From Anaerolineae bacterium (GTDB lineage: Bacteria; Chloroflexota; Anaerolineae; Promineifilales; Promineifilaceae), in assembly GCA_020848035.1 (NCBI GenBank), contig JADLAX010000006.1, positions 26,245 to 90,244 on the forward strand: a stretch of 64,000 bases of DNA. The letters are read 5' to 3'. Position 1 is the stretch's first letter; the number at the start of each line of letters is the position of its first letter. Below the pieces are notes generated by a model, which was not told the DNA's origin, did no database searches, and saw only the letters and a program-made list of their open reading frames with translations. The position numbers and the translations under genes were made by a program. Positions 50,246 through 59,044 of this stretch are shown one piece after another.

Positions 50246-51505
50246 ATGAAGATTTGGAACATAGCCTGGAAAGACACAACGATTCGTTTTCGTGACCGCA
50301 ATGCGCTGATTTTGATGGTTGCTGCGCCGCTGGTGCTGTCGGCCATCATTGGTTCGGCCTTTGGCAGCTTTTTGAATGGCAGCGATCCGGCCCCGATTAG
50401 CGCCATTCCGGTGCTGCTCGTTAACCAGGATGACGGTGAGATGGGGCAGCAGTTTGCTACCATTTTGACCAGCGATGCTCTGGGTGATTTGCTGGTCGTG
50501 ACCGAGATGGCTGACGAAACGGCCGCACGCCAGCAGGTGCAGCGCGGTGAAGCCCGGGCCGCCATTGTGATTCCCGACGGTTTTAGCGAGGCGGTGAGCG
50601 GTGATTCAGAAACGGCCGAATCGCCCGCCCTGGTGCAGTTTTATGCCGATCCCAGTGCCACCGTCACGCCCAACATCGTGCGCGGCGTGGTGACGCAAAT
50701 TGTGAACGGTTTTAACAGCGCCGCCATCAGCTCCGAAGTGACCGTGGCGCAGCTCACCGCCGAAGCCGCCACCCTGGGGCCAGCCCTGGCCAACCTGGGC
50801 ACGGTGCTGCAAGCAGAAATGCAAAGCCGCTTCAACGAAGGACAGCCGTTGGTCATTGCTCTGAACGATGTGCCCGTGGGTGAAACGGAAGAAACGGCCG
50901 ATATCAGCCCCTTCGCCTTTTTTGCACCGAGCATGGGCATTCTCTTCCTCATGTTTTCGATGATGGACGGCACCCGCTCCATCTTGGAAGAGGAGCAGGA
51001 AGGCACGCTGAGCCGCCTGGTGTCTACACCAACCAGCCACCTGGAAATAATTCTGGGCAAGATTGGCGGCGTGTTTCTGACTGGCGGGCTGCAATTTGTG
51101 GTGTTTGTGGTCGCCTCGGCGCTTATTTTCCAGCTCAATTGGGGCAACTCCCTCCTGGGGTTGGCCATGCTGACGCTGGCGGTGGTGCTCTCGCTTACCA
51201 GCCTGGGGGCGCTGATTGCCGCTTTTGCCCGCAATCCCAGCCAGGCGGGCATCCTGGGCACGGTGGTGACGCTGGTGTTTGCCGCCCTCGGCGGCACCTT
51301 TGTCCCGGCGCAGAACTTCCCGCCCTTCTTGCAGGAGCTGAGCAAAATTACGGTCACCCGCTGGGCGCTTGATGGTTTTACCGACCTGACAATTTACGGG
51401 TTGGGCGCGGCGGATGTGGTGTTGGAAACGGCCGTTCTCACCGGTCTCAGCATTCTTTTTGTGGCCCTGGCCCTGTGGCAGTTCCAGCGGCGGTTGGCAA
51501 AGTAA
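50246..51505 (+). CDS. ABC-2 exporter permease, first
   Basis: This is a 419-aa permease with the ABC-2 layout: one N-terminal TM (about 20-45), a large external domain (about 50-230, with VLLVNQDDGEMGQQFATIL near the start), then five TM segments from about 235. EEEQEGTLSRLVSTPTSHLE (about 255) is the conserved coupling-helix region that contacts the ATPase. I chose ATG 50246 (AAGAGGTTGACC upstream) since the longer frame translates the word-repeat gap. It forms a heterodimer with the next gene product. Confidence 0.9.
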   Translation: MKIWNIAWKDTTIRFRDRNALILMVAAPLVLSAIIGSAFGSFLNGSDPAPISAIPVLLVNQDDGEMGQQFATILTSDALGDLLVVTEMADETAARQQVQRGEARAAIVIPDGFSEAVSGDSETAESPALVQFYADPSATVTPNIVRGVVTQIVNGFNSAAISSEVTVAQLTAEAATLGPALANLGTVLQAEMQSRFNEGQPLVIALNDVPVGETEETADISPFAFFAPSMGILFLMFSMMDGTRSILEEEQEGTLSRLVSTPTSHLEIILGKIGGVFLTGGLQFVVFVVASALIFQLNWGNSLLGLAMLTLAVVLSLTSLGALIAAFARNPSQAGILGTVVTLVFAALGGTFVPAQNFPPFLQELSKITVTRWALDGFTDLTIYGLGAADVVLETAVLTGLSILFVALALWQFQRRLAK

Positions 51506-51584
51506 GTGGTAAGTGGGCAAGTGGCAGGTGGCAAGTGCAAATCTACTCAGCTATGTCCACTCGCAAACTGGCAAACTCGCAAAC
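51504..51584. repeat. GGCAAGTGG / GGCAAACTC word-repeat gap
   Basis: AAGTGGTAAGTGGGCAAGTG is followed by CACTCGCAAACTGGCAAACT words. The words differ from those of the previous gap but are built the same way. Confidence 0.5.
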
Positions 51585-51601
51585 ATTTTCGGAGTAATCT
51601 C

Positions 51602-52825
51602 ATGTTCAAAAAAGCGCTAGACATTACCTGGCTCTATCTCAAAATGACGTACAGCAGCCGCTCGATTTTGATCTTTCAACTGCTGCTGCCGGTTCTGTTC
51701 ACCTTTATGGTGGGGCAGGGCACGGGCGGCTTCGATGGCCCCAGCAGCACCACGGTTACCTGGCCGCTGGCTGTAGCCAACGAAGACAGCGGCCGCCTGG
51801 GTGCGGCCCTGGTGGAAACGCTGTCGGCCGATCCTAACCTGGAGGTGACAACCATTGACGCGAGTGAAGCGGAAACGGCCGTCACCACCGATGAAGCCGT
51901 CGCCGCTCTAATCATTCCTGCCGATTTTAGCCAGCAGCTGGCCAACGGCCGTCAGCCTGCCCTGGACTTTTACAGCGATCCGGCCGACGTGCAGCAAGTG
52001 CAGCCCGTCGAGCAAGCCGTGCTGAGCGCGGCCAGCCAGCTGGGCGGGGCCGTCACCGCCGCGTCGCTCTCCCGCGATGTGGCCGCCGAACTGGGGCTGT
52101 TTGCCCAGGACGTGACGGAGGCCGATTATTTCACAGCGGCCGTCGCTGAGGCCCAAACGGCGTGGCAAAATCCGCCAACGGCCGTACAAATCAACGAAGA
52201 TGAAATTGTGGTCACCGCTGAAAACGTGATCCCGCAGGGCATCAGCCAATCCTCGCCGGGCATGATGGCCATGTTTGCCACCTTCACCATGGTGGGCGGG
52301 GCGGTGGTGCTGTTGGAAGAGCGCCAGGCGGGTACGCTGCGCCGCTTGCTGGTGATGCCCATCCGCAAAAGTACCATCCTGTTTGGTAAGCTGCTGGGCA
52401 TCCTGCTCACTGGCCTGGTGCAGATTGTCATCCTGATTTTGTTTGGTGCGTTGGCTTTTGCCGTACCCTGGGGCAGCAATCCGCTGGCGCTGGCCGTGAT
52501 GGTGCTGGCCTTCGCCCTGGCCATCACCGCCCTGGGGCTGATGTTTGCCGCCCTGACCAAAACGCTGGCCCAGGCCAACGCCCTGAGCACCATTGTGGTG
52601 CTGTCGATTGCGGCGCTGGGCGGGGCATGGTGGCCGCTGGACATTGTGCCAGGCTGGATGCAGGTGGTCGGCCGCTTTTCGCCTATCTCGTGGGCAATGG
52701 ATGGCTTCCACGATATTATTACGCGCGGCCTGGGCGTAACGGCCGTTCTGCCTGAAGCGGGTGTCTTGCTCGCTTTTGCGGCGGTGTTCCTGGCCGTTGG
52801 CGTCTGGCGTTTTCGTTATGAATAG
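51602..52825 (+). CDS. ABC-2 exporter permease, second
   Basis: This 407-aa paralogue of the preceding permease has the same fold: N-terminal TM (about 18-38), an external domain (about 45-225, with VANEDSGRLGAALVETL), then five TM helices. LLEERQAGTLRRLLVMPIRK (about 243) is the ATPase coupling region. CGGAGTAATCTC precedes the ATG at 51602. The two permeases are only moderately alike, so an obligate heterodimer fits. The exported substrate is unknown (drug, lipid or peptide). Confidence 0.9.
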   Translation: MFKKALDITWLYLKMTYSSRSILIFQLLLPVLFTFMVGQGTGGFDGPSSTTVTWPLAVANEDSGRLGAALVETLSADPNLEVTTIDASEAETAVTTDEAVAALIIPADFSQQLANGRQPALDFYSDPADVQQVQPVEQAVLSAASQLGGAVTAASLSRDVAAELGLFAQDVTEADYFTAAVAEAQTAWQNPPTAVQINEDEIVVTAENVIPQGISQSSPGMMAMFATFTMVGGAVVLLEERQAGTLRRLLVMPIRKSTILFGKLLGILLTGLVQIVILILFGALAFAVPWGSNPLALAVMVLAFALAITALGLMFAALTKTLAQANALSTIVVLSIAALGGAWWPLDIVPGWMQVVGRFSPISWAMDGFHDIITRGLGVTAVLPEAGVLLAFAAVFLAVGVWRFRYE

Positions 52826-52895
52826 TTGAAAGTGGCAGGTGAAAAGTTTACTTGCAACCTGCAACCTGCCACTTGCCACTTGCAACCTGCAACCT
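52826..52895. repeat. Hairpin of CTTGCAACCTGC / GTGGCAGGTGAAAAG words
   Basis: Left words AAAGTGGCAGGTGAAAAG are partly complementary to right words CTTGCAACCTGCAACCTG and CCACTTGCCACTTGC. It fills the whole gap between the second permease and the phosphatase gene. Confidence 0.6.
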
Positions 52896-52901
52896 AAAAT
52901 T

Positions 52902-53675
52902 ATGAACAGTTCCCCCAACTACGCAGACTTCCTCAATTTCGCCCTCGACGCGGCCTGGCAGGCCGGGCGCGTGACGCTGGGCCACTTCCAAACTGGCGTG
53001 GCCGTGCGGCGCAAAGCCGATAACACCCCGCTCACCATTGCCGACCAGCAGGCCGAGCAAAAGCTGCGCCAGCTTATCGAGCAGTATTGGCCAGAGCACA
53101 ACATTGTGGGGGAGGAGTACGGCCGTACCAACCACAACTCCCCCTACACCTGGGTCTGCGACCCGATTGACGGCACTAAATCGTTTATGTGCGGCGTGCC
53201 GCTGTACGCCAATTTGCTGGCGCTGCTGCATGAAGATGAACCGATTGTGGGCGTCATCAACCTGCCCGCGCTGAACGAAATGGTGTATGCGGTGAAGGGC
53301 GGTGGCTGCTTCTGGAACGGCCGTCCCGCCCACGTGTCCGACACGAAAAAGCTGGCCGATGCCGTGGTTTTGCGCAGCGAATTGGAGAACCAGGCGAAGT
53401 ACGGCCGTCAGGACGCCTGGCAAAAGTTGGTCGATGCCAGCTACGTGCAGCGCACCTGGGGCGACGCCTACGGCTATTCGCTGGTGGCCACTGGCCGCGC
53501 CGACGTGATGGTGGACCCCATGATGGCCCTGTGGGACATTGCCCCGCTGCAGGTGATCCTGGAAGAGGCGGGCGGTACACTTACCGATTGGCGCGGCGAG
53601 GCCACCATTCACCACAACGAAGCGATTGCCACCAATGGGCATTTGTTAACGGCCGTTTTGGATGTGGTGCAATAA
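52902..53675 (+). CDS. Inositol-monophosphatase-family phosphatase (possible histidinol-phosphatase)
   Basis: This is a 257-aa Mg-dependent phosphatase. The metal motif GEEYGRTN (about 67), WVCDPIDGTKSFMCGVP (about 83-99) and WDIAPLQVILEEAGGTLTD (C-terminal metal ligand D) are the three family motifs. The MCGVPLYANLLAL wording resembles HisN-type histidinol-phosphatases of actinobacteria and Chloroflexi more than true IMPases. The ATG at 52902 is chosen because the preceding codons are repeat sequence. No other his gene is near. Confidence 0.87.
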   Translation: MNSSPNYADFLNFALDAAWQAGRVTLGHFQTGVAVRRKADNTPLTIADQQAEQKLRQLIEQYWPEHNIVGEEYGRTNHNSPYTWVCDPIDGTKSFMCGVPLYANLLALLHEDEPIVGVINLPALNEMVYAVKGGGCFWNGRPAHVSDTKKLADAVVLRSELENQAKYGRQDAWQKLVDASYVQRTWGDAYGYSLVATGRADVMVDPMMALWDIAPLQVILEEAGGTLTDWRGEATIHHNEAIATNGHLLTAVLDVVQ

Positions 53676-53700
53676 AACGCCCCGCATTATGCGTCCCGTA

Positions 53701-53874
53701 CCCGTAGGGGCGAGGCAGGTGGCCTCGATCTTGGCCTTCTACCCCCAACTTTCCTCCACCTGCCTCGCCCCCTTTGGTGAAATCAGCGGATGTGTGTTCC
53801 AAGAGGGCGAGGCGTTTGGTGGGGTGTTGGATAGTTTTAGGTAAGGCGTTGGCCAAACGCCTCGCCCCTACGGG
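53701..53874. repeat. Palindromic element, family C, second copy
   Basis: Terminal arms CCCGTAGGGGCGAGGC and GCCTCGCCCCTACGGG are exact complements (16 bases). The 142-base interior has further GGTGGCCTCGATC, CCTGCCTCGCCCC and GAGGGCGAGGCG words. The total is 174 bases, comparable to 45684-45846. It lies directly before the metallophosphoesterase start. Confidence 0.8.
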
Positions 53875-53882
53875 GCCTGGTT

Positions 53883-54800
53883 ATGAATGCTTATTTACCC
53901 CCAACAATTGATCCGCAGGATGTGGTGGCCACGATTGGCCTGATTTCCGACACGCACATGCCGCAGCGCTGGGCCAAATTGCCGCCTGTCCTGGCTCAAA
54001 TTTTTGCCAACGTGGACATGATTTTTCACGCTGGGGACGTGGGTGAACTGTGGGTGCTGGACGAGCTGAGCCAGATTGCCCCGGTCATTGCTGTGCACGG
54101 CAACGACGATTCCGCCGACGCCGAGCGCGAGCTGCCCTACCAGCAGGTGGTGACGATTGCCGGGCAGCGCCTGCTGCTCTGGCACAGCCATTACCCCAAC
54201 CGGGTCGATGAGCTGCATTCCCGCCGCAGTGGTAATTTGCGTGAGGGGCTGCTGCGTAATATTGCCCGGGCCAAAGCGGCCGGGGCAAAGGTGGTGCATT
54301 TTGGGCACTGGCATTTGCCGCTGGTGTTTGCCCAGGACGGCATTGTGGCGGTGAATGCCGGGGCGATTGCCTCGGGCAACCCGTATGAGCAGCAGATGAT
54401 CCAGACGGTGGCGCTGCTGTTTGTGCTGCGGGACGGCAAATTCGATGGGCTCAATGCAAGCCGTTTTCACATCAGCCACGTCAATTTAGCGGAGTCGGAA
54501 CGGCCGTACACGCCCCAAACGGATATTGACGCCAGCTTTGCAGAGAATTTTGTGGTTTACGGCCGTTCCATCCTCGCCCCCGATTTAGCTTTCCTGCCCA
54601 AAGTGGATCTCAGTGACATTTATCGCACCGATCGGGGTGCTTTCCTCGACGTCTGGCTGCCGCTGGCCCACCGCGTCTGGGCGGGTGAGAAACCCCACGT
54701 GACATTAGATGACTTGCTGGGGGCGCTGCAAACGGCCGATATGAAAGAGGGGACGCGGGGGAGATTAACGGCCGTTTTAAAAGCCAGCTTATCTGCTTAA
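53883..54800 (+). CDS. Metallophosphoesterase (YfcE/MJ0936 type) with an extra C-terminal region
   Basis: In this 305-aa protein the N-terminal domain (about 15-190) has the calcineurin-like motifs: LISDTHMPQRW (D-x-H), IFHAGDVGELW (G-D), AVHGNDDS (G-N-D), LLLWHSHYPNRVD (H) and VVHFGHWHLPLVF (G-H-x-H). YfcE-type enzymes end near residue 170; here about 100 residues follow, ending with WAGEKPHVTLDDLLGALQTA. A decayed duplicate of that tail lies at 55664-55795. It is a nucleotide or phosphodiester phosphohydrolase of unknown substrate. Confidence 0.87.
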   Translation: MNAYLPPTIDPQDVVATIGLISDTHMPQRWAKLPPVLAQIFANVDMIFHAGDVGELWVLDELSQIAPVIAVHGNDDSADAERELPYQQVVTIAGQRLLLWHSHYPNRVDELHSRRSGNLREGLLRNIARAKAAGAKVVHFGHWHLPLVFAQDGIVAVNAGAIASGNPYEQQMIQTVALLFVLRDGKFDGLNASRFHISHVNLAESERPYTPQTDIDASFAENFVVYGRSILAPDLAFLPKVDLSDIYRTDRGAFLDVWLPLAHRVWAGEKPHVTLDDLLGALQTADMKEGTRGRLTAVLKASLSA

Positions 54801-54864
54801 ATCTGCCTGATTAAGCGTAGTCCGGTTGTCAAATTGTAGACAGACGATAAAAGTTACCCCCCGC

Positions 54865-54870
54865 TATAAT
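54865..54870 (+). promoter_or_regulatory. Candidate -10 of the zinc-ribbon/lectin gene
   Basis: A perfect TATAAT lies 43 bases before the ATG at 54914. Upstream TTGTCA (54826) and TTGTAG (54834) are too far for a standard -35. It is a weak promoter call. Confidence 0.35.
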
Positions 54871-54913
54871 GGCCCAATTATCCATCTGCTCTGTCTCACA
54901 AAATGGAAAAGGT

Positions 54914-55627
54914 ATGAATATCCAGCAATTTCAATGTCCCGCCTGTAACGCCCCCTTAAATCCCAAAGGGTCTGCCCTGATTGTTAGCTGCGCTTACTGC
55001 CATACGTCGGTGATTGTGCCGGAAGAGCTGCGCCAAACTCCGGGTGCCGCAGGCTGGGCCACCCACGTTTATGACAGTTTTGTTTCCAACGAAAACCGGT
55101 GGTTGGTAGGCAGCTTTCCCAGCGAATATTTTGCTAAGCTGGATCAATTTATTGCGGACGGCCGTTACCGTTGGCAGGCCCAGGTTACCATCCCCTCAAC
55201 GCTGACAACTGCCTGGTTGGCCAACTACCCTGCTTCCGACTTCCACCTGACGGCCAACGGCAAACATATCAGCGGCAGCAAAGCGGGCAGCAGCTATGGC
55301 GTCATTTTCCGCATCCAGGACAACTATAATTTCTACTGGTTCCGCATCACCGATAATCAGTTTTTTGCGGTTTCCGTGGTCAAAAATGGTCAGTGGCAGA
55401 GCCTGGTAGATTGGAAACGAACCGATGCCATCAAACCATTTGGCGTCAACCAGCTGGACGTGATCGCCCATGAAACGCACTTCACTTTCAAGATCAACGG
55501 CCAAATTGTCGGCGAAGTGGAAAGCGAGCATTTTGGTCGCGGCTTTGTGGGGTTGGCTATTGAAGGGTACACCGCCGGCGAAGAAATAACCTTCGATTTC
55601 ATCGATTTTATGCTGCGTGCGCCCTGA
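54914..55627 (+). CDS. Protein with N-terminal zinc ribbon and C-terminal concanavalin-like domain
   Basis: I recognise the parts, not the whole. In this 237-aa protein, residues 1-35 form a zinc ribbon (FQCPACNAPLN ... VSCAYCHTSVIVPEE, two CxxC). Residues 55-235 look like a concanavalin/LamG or DUF1080-type beta-sandwich (GVIFRIQDNYNFYWFRITDN, FKINGQIVGEVESEHFGRGF, GLAIEGYTAGEEITFDFIDF). No signal peptide is present. An intracellular sugar-binding sensor is possible. A possible -10 lies at 54865. It is followed by a decayed gene fragment. Confidence 0.72.
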   Translation: MNIQQFQCPACNAPLNPKGSALIVSCAYCHTSVIVPEELRQTPGAAGWATHVYDSFVSNENRWLVGSFPSEYFAKLDQFIADGRYRWQAQVTIPSTLTTAWLANYPASDFHLTANGKHISGSKAGSSYGVIFRIQDNYNFYWFRITDNQFFAVSVVKNGQWQSLVDWKRTDAIKPFGVNQLDVIAHETHFTFKINGQIVGEVESEHFGRGFVGLAIEGYTAGEEITFDFIDFMLRAP

Positions 55628-55663
55628 GAAGCTGCTCCAGCTTCCTTGTGCGAGAACAAAGGG

Positions 55664-55795
55664 CTGCCCCTGGTTCACTGCGTCTGGGCAGGGGAGAAAA
55701 TTCACGTAACACTGGATGACTTGCTGGCGGTGCTGAAAACGGCCGATATCAAAGAAGCCCATCGTCAAAAATTAGATAAAATTTTTGCGGGGGCG
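55664..55795 (+). pseudogene. Decayed duplicate of the metallophosphoesterase C-terminus
   Basis: The frame reads LPLVHCVWAGEKIHVTLDDL then LAVLKTADIKEAHRQKLDKI. This matches the C-terminus of the protein at 53883 (LPLAHRVWAGEKPHVTLDDL then LGALQTADMKEGTRGRLTAV) over about 42 residues. The DNA copies are also alike, including an AAACGGCCGATAT in both. Only the tail is present, right after the lectin-like gene, so it looks like a partial duplication rather than a full gene. Confidence 0.7.
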
Positions 55796-55896
55796 ACCCC
55801 AAAGGTTCACAATGCCACTCCAAATGCCTCTGTGTAACTCTGGGCCTGCTCTATGTTCCGTTATTCGCGAATGTGAGTTAACGAAAGGAGCTTTGA

Positions 55897-56649
55897 ATGG
55901 ATGATCTTCAACTGCTGATCGATCTGCACAAACCGGCAAACCGGCAGGGGCCGGGCGGAGAGGTAGAGTTGGAAATGGCACTTAACGTGGCGCAGATAGA
56001 TCGCTCTTCACCCATAAAAATTGCCGATATTGGCTGTGGTACGGGCGCGTCTACCCTGTTGTTGGCCCGATTGTTAAATGCGGAAATTACGGCCGTAGAT
56101 TTCCTTCAGGATTTTCTTGACCAGCTTGAAGCCAAAGGTGAGAGTCTGGGGCTTTCCGAAAAAATCACCCCCCTTTGTTGCTCGATGGACAACCTGCCCT
56201 TTGCCGATGAAGCGTACGATCTCATCTGGTCTGAGGGCGCGATATACAACATCGGCTTTGCTAGTGGCGTCACGGATTGGCGTCGTTTTCTGAAAGTGGG
56301 TGGGGTTCTGGCGGTTTCGGAGATTACCTGGCTCACGGAATCTCGTCCGGCAGAGCTACAGGCCTATTGGCAGGGTGAATACCGAGAGATAGATACCGCC
56401 TCTGCCAAAATGGCTGTCCTGGAGCAGAATGGCTACGCGCCGATTGGTTATTTTGTTTTGCCGGAGCAGTGTTGGTTGGAGAATTATTATCGACCAATGC
56501 AGCATAACTTTGATGCGTTTCTACACCGTCATAAGAATAGTAAAGCCGCAGAAGAGATTGTGGCGGCGGAACGCCGAGAAATTGCGCTTTACGAGAAGTA
56601 CAAAGCCTATTACAGCTATGGATTTTACATTGCCAGAACGGTGGCATAG
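55897..56649 (+). CDS. Class I SAM-dependent methyltransferase
   Basis: This is a 250-aa Rossmann methyltransferase. The SAM-binding motif I is IADIGCGTGASTLLLA (about 43-58), motif II is ITAVDFLQDFLDQLE, motif III is ITPLCCSMDNLPFADEAYDL and the post-motif is WSEGAIYNIGFASGVTDWRR. The C-terminal helical part (about 190-245) is Tyr-rich (EKYKAYYSYGFYIART). The substrate is unknown. Base composition is less GC-rich than neighbouring genes, and it has only one ACGGCCGT copy, a mild sign of later arrival. CGAAAGGAG precedes the ATG. Confidence 0.88.
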   Translation: MDDLQLLIDLHKPANRQGPGGEVELEMALNVAQIDRSSPIKIADIGCGTGASTLLLARLLNAEITAVDFLQDFLDQLEAKGESLGLSEKITPLCCSMDNLPFADEAYDLIWSEGAIYNIGFASGVTDWRRFLKVGGVLAVSEITWLTESRPAELQAYWQGEYREIDTASAKMAVLEQNGYAPIGYFVLPEQCWLENYYRPMQHNFDAFLHRHKNSKAAEEIVAAERREIALYEKYKAYYSYGFYIARTVA

Positions 56650-56701
56650 TCTCGCTTGCTACTTGTTCAGTTATGGCAAGTTTGATACACTGCCTGCCAT
56701 C

Positions 56702-58960
56702 ATGATGAAACGGTGGCGTTGGGTTCTTTTACTGCTGGTGGGAGGTTTATTGATTGGGGTGTTTGGCTCCGGACAGCCAACGGCCGTTTACAGCCAAACC
56801 ATCTCCGGTGAAGGGGAAGCCCACATCAACGGCAGTTTGCAGCTCGATTTGCTGCTCTCCCGCACCGTCGGCCAGCCGGGCGACACGCTCGATCTCACCG
56901 TCACCCTCACCAACCACCTGCAAGCCACCGCTTCCCCCGAAATTGAACTCCAGCTGCCACCCGGCATCCGCCCCGCCTCGATGATTTTTCCCGCCGGGTT
57001 GTCCTTAAACCTGCAAGCAGGCACCCTGGAATGGCTGCCCGTTTCCCTGGCCAACGGCGGCAGCAATACCTTCACCCTGCCGCTGCGCCTCGAAACGGCC
57101 GATATTCCCAACCCCACCCGCCAGATTACGGCCGTCCTGCGCCACAACGATCTCACCGAAAGCGCCTCAGCTTCCCTGTGGGTCGGCTTGCCACCCCAGG
57201 TAACCAACGTCATCAGCCCGCCGCAGGTGGCCGTGGGCCAGCCGTTCCAGCTGCGCGCCGTGGCCGCCGGGTCGGGGCCGTTTACCCAGGCGTGGCATCT
57301 GGGCGACGGCCGTCTGGTCCAGACCAATGACCCCGTGGTGCTTTTTTCCGCCGCTGGGATTTATGACGTGCAGGTCGAAGTGAGCAATCCGCTGGGTACG
57401 GCCGTATTCCACCATACCATTTCCGTGGTGCCCCATCCCGCCGCCCAATTTGCCGTTAGCGACGCCACCGCTGGCGTGGGCCAGACCATCACCTTTATCA
57501 ACCAGAGCGGCGGCGCTGGGCCGTTGACCTATACCTGGGATTTTGGCGATGGCAATACGGCCGTTGACGCCACGCCCAACCACACCTACACCACGCCGGG
57601 CACCTACCTGGTGCACCTGACCGTGCAAAACAGCTTTGGCCAATCCGAAGCATATTGGCCCGTCACCGTCGGCCTGCCGCCGACGGCCGATTTGCTTGTG
57701 CCCGAGCGCATTCCCGCCGGACAGTCGTTCCAGGTGCAGGGTTTTGGCGATGCGTCGATCCGCCGCTTTGAGTGGAGCATGGGCGACGGCCGTTCCTACG
57801 AAGGCTCCGTCGTGGCGCACACCTACAACCGCACGGGCGACCTCTACGTCACCCTGGTCGCCAGCAACGACTTTGGCAGCACGCAAGTCGGCCGTTGGAT
57901 CACCGTCGAGCCAGGCGTTTTGCACCTTTACCTGCCGCTCATCACCAACCTGTTGGGCCAATCTGACGGCCAGACGCCGCCCCAAAACGAGGTTGGCATT
58001 GATCTGCCTGCGGTGCCCCTGGATGAGCCGTTCCTGCTGCGCCCGATGGCCGTGCCGCCCGGCAGCAGCGCCGCCGAGCAGCTCTTGCTCTACATCAACG
58101 AGGCGCGCCGCCAGTTTGAGCTGGCTCCACTGACCCTGGTGCCGCAGCTGAGCAGCGCCGCCCAGGAGCACGTTCAGGACATGGTCCGTTTTGCCTATAC
58201 CGGCCACACCGGGTCCGATGGTTCCACGCCCGCCGAGCGGCTGCTGCAAGTTGGCTATTCACGCGGCTACGCCGGGGAAGCCACCGCCTGGGGTTTTGAG
58301 CATCCGCACCAGGCCGTCGAGTTTTGGGTCAACAGCCCGGCCCATCGCCGCATTATTTTGAACAGCGCCGCCACCGATGTGGGCGTTGGCTTTGCCTCCG
58401 ACTTTAACGCGCCCAGCGTCTGGTACTGGACGGCCGAATTTGGCAACCAGTTTGCCGCTGCCGATGCCCCGATTTTGCGCGTCCAGGAACCGGCCGCCGC
58501 CTTTGAAGGCCTGGTGACCAGCCTGGTGACCTACAGCTGGAACTGGCCCGCGCCGCTGGCCCCCGGTGAACAATTTGTGCTTTACCTGCAAACCAACCGG
58601 GGCGATTTTCCCGTGGCCACCGTCACCGAGCCGACGTTGGGTACGCGCTACGCGGTGCAGCTGGCGGCCAACGCGCTCACCAGCGGGGCTGCCCGTTTGC
58701 AGGTGAATCCGGGCAACTACAGCTGGTTGGTGCGCCTGGAAAATGGCAGTACGGCCGTCCAAAGTGAACCGCGCCGCATCAGTTTCATCGCCGATCCCAA
58801 CGCGCCGACACCAACCCCCACGCCCACCACCACGGCCGTTTCCCCCACGCCATCCCCCACACCCACGTTGACGCCAACGGCCGTTCCGCCCGAAACCACG
58901 CCGCTGCCACCCACACCCACGTCACCGCCACCGCTGATTACGGCCACGCCGGAACCCTAG
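56702..58960 (+). CDS. Exported protein with PKD domains and a CAP (SCP) domain
   Basis: This is a 752-aa secreted or surface protein. The signal peptide is MMKRWRWVLLLLVGGLLIGV. A DUF11-like beta domain (about 35-150) leads to PKD/Ig-like repeats (about 155-400) with GDG turns (WHLGDGRL, YTWDFGDGNT, WSMGDGRS). LYLPLITNLLG is an internal YLP segment at about 418. A CAP domain (about 455-590) has LLLYINEARRQFELAPLTLV, GHTGSDGSTPAERLLQVGY and WVNSPAHRRIIL. A further beta module and a Pro/Thr-rich tail (about 705-752) follow. It is single, with no neighbour of obvious function. It could act in adhesion or extracellular ligand binding. Confidence 0.88.
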   Translation: MMKRWRWVLLLLVGGLLIGVFGSGQPTAVYSQTISGEGEAHINGSLQLDLLLSRTVGQPGDTLDLTVTLTNHLQATASPEIELQLPPGIRPASMIFPAGLSLNLQAGTLEWLPVSLANGGSNTFTLPLRLETADIPNPTRQITAVLRHNDLTESASASLWVGLPPQVTNVISPPQVAVGQPFQLRAVAAGSGPFTQAWHLGDGRLVQTNDPVVLFSAAGIYDVQVEVSNPLGTAVFHHTISVVPHPAAQFAVSDATAGVGQTITFINQSGGAGPLTYTWDFGDGNTAVDATPNHTYTTPGTYLVHLTVQNSFGQSEAYWPVTVGLPPTADLLVPERIPAGQSFQVQGFGDASIRRFEWSMGDGRSYEGSVVAHTYNRTGDLYVTLVASNDFGSTQVGRWITVEPGVLHLYLPLITNLLGQSDGQTPPQNEVGIDLPAVPLDEPFLLRPMAVPPGSSAAEQLLLYINEARRQFELAPLTLVPQLSSAAQEHVQDMVRFAYTGHTGSDGSTPAERLLQVGYSRGYAGEATAWGFEHPHQAVEFWVNSPAHRRIILNSAATDVGVGFASDFNAPSVWYWTAEFGNQFAAADAPILRVQEPAAAFEGLVTSLVTYSWNWPAPLAPGEQFVLYLQTNRGDFPVATVTEPTLGTRYAVQLAANALTSGAARLQVNPGNYSWLVRLENGSTAVQSEPRRISFIADPNAPTPTPTPTTTAVSPTPSPTPTLTPTAVPPETTPLPPTPTSPPPLITATPEP

Positions 58961-59032
58961 GAAGTGAAAAGTGATAAGTGAAAAGTGAAAAGTTTTCCCC
59001 ACTTTTAACTTTTCACTTTTTACTTATCACTA
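58961..59032. repeat. Hairpin of AAAGTGAAAAG / CTTTTCACTTTT words
   Basis: GAAGTGAAAAGTGATAAGTG and AAAAGTGAAAAG pair with CACTTTTAACTTTTCACTTT and TTACTTATCAC. It fills the gap before the sulfurtransferase gene and overlaps the region just ahead of its AGAAGGA ribosome-binding site, so it could gate translation. Confidence 0.7.
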
Positions 59033-59044
59033 AAGAAGGAAACC

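Noticed and set aside
53701..53874. Insertion sequence
   Set aside because: The inverted ends are good but the interior is too short and has no transposase frame; called a repeat instead.
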